NCBI GenBank assembly: GCA_024401225.1
Contig: JAKSLM010000007.1
Coordinates: forward strand, 25,331-89,330
Length of the DNA: 64,000 nt
Source of the DNA: Bacteroidaceae bacterium
Lineage (GTDB): Bacteria > Bacteroidota > Bacteroidia > Bacteroidales > Bacteroidaceae
Direction: 5' to 3'
Shown here: positions 58,916-64,000 of the stretch, one piece after another
Position numbering within the stretch: position 1 is the first letter of the stretch
How the letters are laid out: each line of letters starts with the position of its first letter
The notes under the pieces: generated by a model
Told to the model about the DNA's origin: nothing
What the model saw: the letters and a program-made list of their open reading frames with translations, nothing else
Databases searched by the model: none
Made by a program: the position numbers and the translations under genes

Positions 58916-61207
58916 TTACCTATCACGGTGTTTTTTGTATATTCCAAGCAGTTTTACGCCCGTAACGAAACGTCGAACAGGCAAGAAACGCACTTCATGC
59001 TGAGTTTTGGACGCATCAACAGGAAGCGTGAGAATGCGGACGGCATAGCCCCGAAGCACATTCTGCTTCCACTCCTCGGAGCGGTCGTAGGTCTGGTACT
59101 GCACTTCGTCCGACTGGACTCCATCGACCGAGATACGGAAGGACAGGCAGTCGCCCGCATAAGGATGGTTGGGAGTAAGATGCACTTTGAGGGTTACGGA
59201 GTCGGTGCCAAGAGGCGTTGTGAGCAAATATGGGTTGTCGTCATCCAAGACAATGCGATCGCCATTATCAAGCGGTTCCCATTCTGAGACATCAGGATAG
59301 GAAGGCAACATGTCGGCTGTAACCTTCTGGAACACTGGCAGGTTGCGAGGCGAAGCATCCATGATGCCATCCCACTTGCCGTGAGCACATACCTTATTAT
59401 ATATATAGGTGAGCGACTGTATGCTGTCGTAAGCTTCCTCACAGCGTTCGGGGCATAGGAATTTGAAGTTCATCTGCGCTGCTGCCTGAACGGGATACTT
59501 GACCAACTGGAAGAAGGCATCCCGACGCTCGGCAGGCACTAAACGGCTAAGCGACTCAACGCGGTCGGAGATAGACTGATAGTCCTTGACACGTTGTGCA
59601 ATCCGCGCCTTGGTCCAGTCGCCAGGTATAGGACGGACTGTGTTCCAGTATGCTTTGTCGCTTTCCTCGACTCTGGTGCCAGACATGTGCTCCGGCTTCA
59701 TTTCGGACGATAGACGGAAGTATGTTCTTAGCACATCCACGATCTCCTTCTTCTGGTCGTCGCCAAACTCCCTCTGAACGAAGTAGTCTATGAAGCTTAT
59801 CCTTTCCATCACGGGACTGTTGCCCATAACACCCGTATGCCTCTCATGAAGCAAGTCGTAAGAGTCGCCATCCCACGCGAGTTGCATGAAGAGTTCAATC
59901 TGATATTCCGACGGTTTGATGTCGCCAACGTTGAGCACCCACACGTTGCTAATGCCACGGTGATAGGCAGCACACATCTCATTTTCGAGCAGAGATGGTG
60001 AGAGAGAGTTGAGCCATAGGTAGTCGTGCGGACGCCCCCAGTAGCTTACATGATAGTACACTCCGTTGCCTCCGCTGCGTGCACGCTCTGTGGAATCGGG
60101 GAAGTGGCGTATGTAGCCGTAGTTATCGTCAGTCCACATGAGGGTAACATCATCTGGCACCTTGAGACCCGAATGATAGATGTCGAGGACTTCCTTGTAC
60201 GGAATAAAGACCTGTGGAACATTATCAGAAGACACACCCTTAACATCAGCCAACATCTGTCGTTGATCATCAATAACCATCTGAAGATATTTGAGTTTTT
60301 CCTCTTTGGTCTTAACACCCTGCATGGCTCCATCGTGTACGCCGCGCATGCCTATGGTGTAGACAATTTCCTGGTTCTTGGTCTCCTCTACTCTTTTGCG
60401 CCAGAAATCGAGTACATTATCACGATTTGTGACATAATTATACTCCCCCACTCCGCTTATCGCCCATTCGGCTGCAGGCGAGGTACCCATCGGCTCGCAA
60501 TGAGAACCACCTATATATATACCATACTTTGCAGCCATCTCGCGGTTGCCTTGGATAGTAAAGAACGGCTGGGAGCACTCATGCATTGCAGGCCAGTAGT
60601 AGTTGGCACGAAGGCGTATCATGAGTTGGAAGATGCGTTCGCTGACTTTTGGTCCGATGGCACCCTTGATCCTGCCCTGCCTGATGGTCCATGCCTCGGG
60701 TTCCTGGCGCGTAGCCCAAGGACTGAGTCCCCAGTCCTCATCGTTGATGAAGATGCCACGATAAGCCACAGCCGGACTCTGCTGATGATGGAATCCCTCT
60801 GCAAGAACGAATTCGCTTAGCTTGCGAGGCGTGCAGTCAGCCCAGTACACCCACGGGCTCACACCCATCATTCGCGACACTTCAAGCAATCCATAAGCCA
60901 GTCCATGATCGTCGGCACCTACGATGTGGAGCCGTCCCTTCACCACATCGAGACGGAAACCTTCACGAGGCAATTCGCTATCGATGCTCAGCACGATGTC
61001 GGCCTTCGCCTGTGACTTCACGTGCTTCATATTGGAAGAAAGAACGGACTGCACATCTGAGCCAAACATATCGAGTGCCGAATGCACAACAGACCTTCCA
61101 CCCTCCGGCACATACACCGCCAGGCGAGATCCAGATGGGATGATGAAGTCCTGCGCCCAGAGTATGGCTGGCAGCAGGATTAATGCAAGAGATAGCAATC
61201 GTCTCAT
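58916..61207 (-). CDS. GH115 family glycosidase, probable xylan alpha-1,2-glucuronidase
   Basis: 763 residues with a signal peptide (cleavage near AILWAQ, residue 19). It shows an N-terminal GH20-like alpha/beta domain, then the GH115 barrel with YRGIFINDEDWGLSPWA, RANYYWPAMHE, GSHCEPMGTSPAAEW, MRGVHDGAMQG and MWTDDNYGYIRHFP. The C-terminal helical and beta domains are somewhat short for the family, whose members often reach 800-950 residues. GH115 removes 4-O-methyl-glucuronic acid from xylan. No other xylan genes lie in the window. It follows the MG2-type protein gene by 40 bp on the same strand. Confidence 0.93.
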   Translation of the reverse strand: MRRLLSLALILLPAILWAQDFIIPSGSRLAVYVPEGGRSVVHSALDMFGSDVQSVLSSNMKHVKSQAKADIVLSIDSELPREGFRLDVVKGRLHIVGADDHGLAYGLLEVSRMMGVSPWVYWADCTPRKLSEFVLAEGFHHQQSPAVAYRGIFINDEDWGLSPWATRQEPEAWTIRQGRIKGAIGPKVSERIFQLMIRLRANYYWPAMHECSQPFFTIQGNREMAAKYGIYIGGSHCEPMGTSPAAEWAISGVGEYNYVTNRDNVLDFWRKRVEETKNQEIVYTIGMRGVHDGAMQGVKTKEEKLKYLQMVIDDQRQMLADVKGVSSDNVPQVFIPYKEVLDIYHSGLKVPDDVTLMWTDDNYGYIRHFPDSTERARSGGNGVYYHVSYWGRPHDYLWLNSLSPSLLENEMCAAYHRGISNVWVLNVGDIKPSEYQIELFMQLAWDGDSYDLLHERHTGVMGNSPVMERISFIDYFVQREFGDDQKKEIVDVLRTYFRLSSEMKPEHMSGTRVEESDKAYWNTVRPIPGDWTKARIAQRVKDYQSISDRVESLSRLVPAERRDAFFQLVKYPVQAAAQMNFKFLCPERCEEAYDSIQSLTYIYNKVCAHGKWDGIMDASPRNLPVFQKVTADMLPSYPDVSEWEPLDNGDRIVLDDDNPYLLTTPLGTDSVTLKVHLTPNHPYAGDCLSFRISVDGVQSDEVQYQTYDRSEEWKQNVLRGYAVRILTLPVDASKTQHEVRFLPVRRFVTGVKLLGIYKKHRDR

Positions 61208-61247
61208 TTAGTTTTTGTCTTTATGGACTAATAATGTTATTTGAAGA

Positions 61248-63824
61248 TCATTCGTTGATCAGGAATCTGCCATCTCCGCTCAGTCCCTCCACGCTGATGT
61301 ACATATCCTCGCATGTGGAATTGTTGTAGAAGCTGACCTGAGCCTTGCCTTGGCTGTCGGTCACTACGTTCGGACTCCAGTAGATGGTGCGTCGGAAGTC
61401 TGCCATAGGAGGAAGGGAAGAGTAGTCCTCCATCTGGAATGTCGACGGCTTGTTGAATCCTTGAAAATGCGTATGGCGTATACCTTTCTTTTTAGAAGTA
61501 GAAACTGCTATGTGCATGTAAAGGTATATGTGGCATTTCAGTATCTCCGTATCCAGGGGGTCGATGGCCGACATGGAGTTCGGAGCGATGTAAGCAGTCT
61601 TCACATCGTGCATCCATGTATCAAAGTAGGGATACTGGTCCTTTGCAAAATGGTTCAAGTCATACATCTCCCTTGCCACATTTCGCTCGTCGTTGTCGAG
61701 ATGGAAGACGACTGCATCACCCAATCCATAGACAGGAGGCACGCTCGGATGGTCGGGATCGAACTTCAAGTCATTAATATTCTTAGCAAGCCACTCCAAC
61801 AGTGTAGGTTCGGGTTCGCCGGAGTCAAGGACCTTGTCGAGTTCCTTATCAATATCGTAGAACATTTCGGCATACTTCTGTCCGTACCTTTCGTTCTTGA
61901 AAACAAAATCATCGTTGGTGAAGTAGCGGCGCTTGGCCTTGACGGTAACGTTCTGCAGCACGTGGTCCCTACGTGTGATAGGAATGAACTCCTCTTCCTC
62001 TTCTTCCCCCTGACTGCCGAAAGTGATGTTCGGCTTCAGACGGCGCTTCATGCTGGCCTCCAGCGGGGTGATGTAGCGTGCCACAGGGGAGAAGTTGCGA
62101 TCGATGCCCACATAGTAGGTCTTGTTCTTGTCCTCTACCTTCGTATTGATCTGCACGTTCCATTCGCCATCCATGAATGGCAGCGCGAATGCATAGTTGC
62201 CATCATCGTCGGTGGTGGTGGTACCCACCAGGCTTTCGCCAGCCTTGTTGTAGAGATAGACCTCCATGTTCACATTGCTCACCTTGTTGCGCTTTCTGTA
62301 GGCATTGAGTTTGCCATACATATAGAAGCGGTCCTCGATAGGCTGTATCTTTTCAAACTGCGACAAGCCTGCCATCATATTCCAGTCGTAGCGGCGCCAG
62401 CCCTGGGTGAGCATGAGCAGGTCGGCGCTACGGCGGTGGTCGGCATCGTCCGACTCGAAGTAGTAGTCCACATTGCTGATGTAGCCCTTCACATCCGACG
62501 AGAGCAACATCCATGTCTTCATGTTGCCCTGGCGACCATTGTTCATCGTCTGCGCATCGATGGCAGAGAACGACAGATGGGCACCAGGTACTGTCGCCAC
62601 ATCGATTACCACGTCGCCACAAGGCTTGAGGCGTTGGGTAGGCGAAGTGACTCGTATGGTGTCGGCTACCGATGGCTTTGGACATACGAAGAACAGACGC
62701 TCGGCAAGGATACGTCCATTGCTATCGAACACGGTGAACTGATTCACGCCCTCACGCTGCCGGCTGCGGTCCAGCTCGATCTCTAGCAGAGGTTCAGCCA
62801 CCACCGTATCGCAGAAGGTTATGTTGCCGTTGTTGATCACCGTATAGCCCAGCAGGCGTCCGCACATTCGGTCGGAGGACTGCAACGTCACGAGCATATC
62901 ATCACTCACGGCATCAAACTGCAGAGCCACGCCTTCCGTGCTCGTTGCCGGCAGGTCGTAGTACTGCGTATTGCCGCGCAGATTCTTCAGTTGGAACTTC
63001 AGCACCGAGCCATCTGGCACCAGACTGAACAATCCGCGTCCGAGGGAGTCGGTCTTCACGTTGGCGAGCACATCGCCCGATTCATTCATCACAAAACCAT
63101 TGCCAGCATACGGATGACCATCATCATCGACAGCAAGCATGGCAACCCTGCACTTCTTGCCTTTCACCAGAGTGCCACCCTCGGGATAGAACTGCACGCT
63201 GACAGTCTTCATGCGGCCGTTGGAGTGTATACCCTCATCGATAGCATTGGTATAGAGCGAGTCGCTACGGTCGCGGTTGTTTGAGATGCGCTCCCTCAGA
63301 TTTCGGGTCTTGAGGGTCAGATTGGAGTAGTCACCCTCAGCACTCGGAGCCTTGAATACGGGAAACACACGAGAGAAGCAGGCATTAACGCCCCAGTTGG
63401 TCATATAGCGGGTATAGGCGCGTACCTCATAGAATCCCGATCCGTAGAGCGAGTCCAGTTTGAGGTCGCCATATGCCAGTCCGTTCTCATCGATCGGCAG
63501 CTTCGTGGTCTTCAGCACATCGCCGCTCGGATTGAGCAATTCGACATACAGCACCTTGCTCAGGTCCGTAGCCTTGCGGTTGTCGGTACGGGTGACATAG
63601 GCCTTGAACCAAATGGTTTCGTCCTCGAAGTAACCCGTATTGTCAAAGTGCAGGTACACCTTCTCCTGCGGAGTGGTCACACTGTACCTCATTGCATTCT
63701 GAATATAGGAAAGCACACGCTGTCCCTCCACATCAAGCTGTTGGGCCCAGCACGGCATGAAGCAAGTACACAGCAGTACGAACACGACCGTTCGAATCAT
63801 TTTCTTTCTAATCGTTATAGTCAT
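61248..63824 (-). CDS. Large exported MG2-type protein of unknown function
   Basis: 858 residues from the ATG at 63824 (a further ATG at 63800 also fits), with a signal peptide ending CWAQ. The first domain resembles an alpha-2-macroglobulin MG2 fold (EKVYLHFDNTGYFEDETIWF, PLSKVLYVELLNPSGDV-like). Several Ig-like domains follow, then a region with a CarboxypepD_reg-like strand pattern and the ending YWSPNVVTDSQGKAQVSFYN with TCEDMYISVEGLSGDG. These proteins are common in Bacteroidetes and may hold surface or periplasmic partners. A -7 box TAATTTTG is on the minus strand at 63854-63847. Confidence 0.82.
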   Translation of the reverse strand: MTITIRKKMIRTVVFVLLCTCFMPCWAQQLDVEGQRVLSYIQNAMRYSVTTPQEKVYLHFDNTGYFEDETIWFKAYVTRTDNRKATDLSKVLYVELLNPSGDVLKTTKLPIDENGLAYGDLKLDSLYGSGFYEVRAYTRYMTNWGVNACFSRVFPVFKAPSAEGDYSNLTLKTRNLRERISNNRDRSDSLYTNAIDEGIHSNGRMKTVSVQFYPEGGTLVKGKKCRVAMLAVDDDGHPYAGNGFVMNESGDVLANVKTDSLGRGLFSLVPDGSVLKFQLKNLRGNTQYYDLPATSTEGVALQFDAVSDDMLVTLQSSDRMCGRLLGYTVINNGNITFCDTVVAEPLLEIELDRSRQREGVNQFTVFDSNGRILAERLFFVCPKPSVADTIRVTSPTQRLKPCGDVVIDVATVPGAHLSFSAIDAQTMNNGRQGNMKTWMLLSSDVKGYISNVDYYFESDDADHRRSADLLMLTQGWRRYDWNMMAGLSQFEKIQPIEDRFYMYGKLNAYRKRNKVSNVNMEVYLYNKAGESLVGTTTTDDDGNYAFALPFMDGEWNVQINTKVEDKNKTYYVGIDRNFSPVARYITPLEASMKRRLKPNITFGSQGEEEEEEFIPITRRDHVLQNVTVKAKRRYFTNDDFVFKNERYGQKYAEMFYDIDKELDKVLDSGEPEPTLLEWLAKNINDLKFDPDHPSVPPVYGLGDAVVFHLDNDERNVAREMYDLNHFAKDQYPYFDTWMHDVKTAYIAPNSMSAIDPLDTEILKCHIYLYMHIAVSTSKKKGIRHTHFQGFNKPSTFQMEDYSSLPPMADFRRTIYWSPNVVTDSQGKAQVSFYNNSTCEDMYISVEGLSGDGRFLINE

Positions 63825-63854
63825 TTGCAAGGTTTAAGTAAGTGTACAAAATTA

Positions 63855-64000
63855 TTTTTTATAATAGATGTATTCATTAATATTACAGACTTAGGCTTTC
63901 AAAAAAGGGCGTGTAGTGACTCCTACATAACCGTTTTGAAGGACTAAAGATGTTCAGTAAGGGATGCAGATATTATAAAAATAATTCTGCACACTTACTT
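63855..64000. other. Window-end intergenic sequence
   Basis: AT-rich DNA upstream of the MG2-type gene. No gene or hairpin recognised before the window ends. Confidence 0.5.

Overview
The window looks like a chromosomal segment of a Bacteroidales bacterium, most likely Prevotellaceae (Prevotella sensu lato). The evidence is the -7 boxes of the form TAnnTTTG, the SusC/SusD pair, GldH next to a PSP1 protein, the Bacteroidetes-type tmRNA tag ending YALAA, GH115 and MG2-type secreted proteins, and moderate GC with AT-rich intergenic DNA. The species cannot be fixed from this sequence.

Layout. (1) 1-3.4 kb: C-terminal part of an NtrC-type sigma54 response regulator, its histidine kinase, and a TolC-like outer-membrane channel behind a sigma54 promoter. 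(2) 3.5-15.3 kb: an island with a TlpA-like thioredoxin protein and three successive cassettes of ECF sigma factor, overlapping single-span membrane protein (probable anti-sigma) and exported protein of unknown function. (3) 15.6-26.4 kb: a second sigma54 promoter with the same paired palindromes and identical spacing, then a periplasmic adaptor, an ABC ATPase and three FtsX/MacB-like permeases. A HicAB toxin-antitoxin pair lies on the opposite strand between permeases 1 and 2. The duplicated sigma54 control regions suggest one two-component system drives the channel and the pump together although the island separates them. (4) 26.5-32.7 kb: housekeeping genes (TlpA lipoprotein, small lipoprotein, MFS exporter, metF, DNA polymerase III delta prime, PSP1 protein, gldH).

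(5) 32.9-46.9 kb: a fructan utilisation locus: fructokinase, a membrane-spanning sugar-sensor/AraC regulator, SusC, SusD, a surface glycan-binding-type lipoprotein, a lipoprotein GH32, an exported GH32 and an MFS fructose permease. Gene order matches the levan locus of Bacteroides thetaiotaomicron, but the regulator lacks the kinase and receiver modules of the usual hybrid two-component sensor. (6) 46.9-55 kb, minus strand: a RAYT-type HUH transposase with a Rossmann-like extension, a LlaJI/McrBC-like restriction-modification operon (nuclease, AAA+ motor, cytosine-5 methyltransferase), a 0.9-kb gap with strong RNA-like folding and a gene remnant, and a DinD-like gene. (7) 55-64 kb: repeat-rich intergenic DNA, tmRNA, a zinc metallopeptidase, two tandem tRNA-Phe genes, a MaoC hydratase, rplS, a GH115 alpha-glucuronidase and a large MG2-type exported protein.

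The most unusual signals are non-coding: four arrays, each of three near-palindromes at an exact 22-bp period and of two unrelated sequence families; several inverted-repeat-bounded elements; two identical sigma54 enhancer/promoter modules; and a shared operator-like motif exactly 71 bp upstream of the -7 boxes of the fructokinase and susC promoters.
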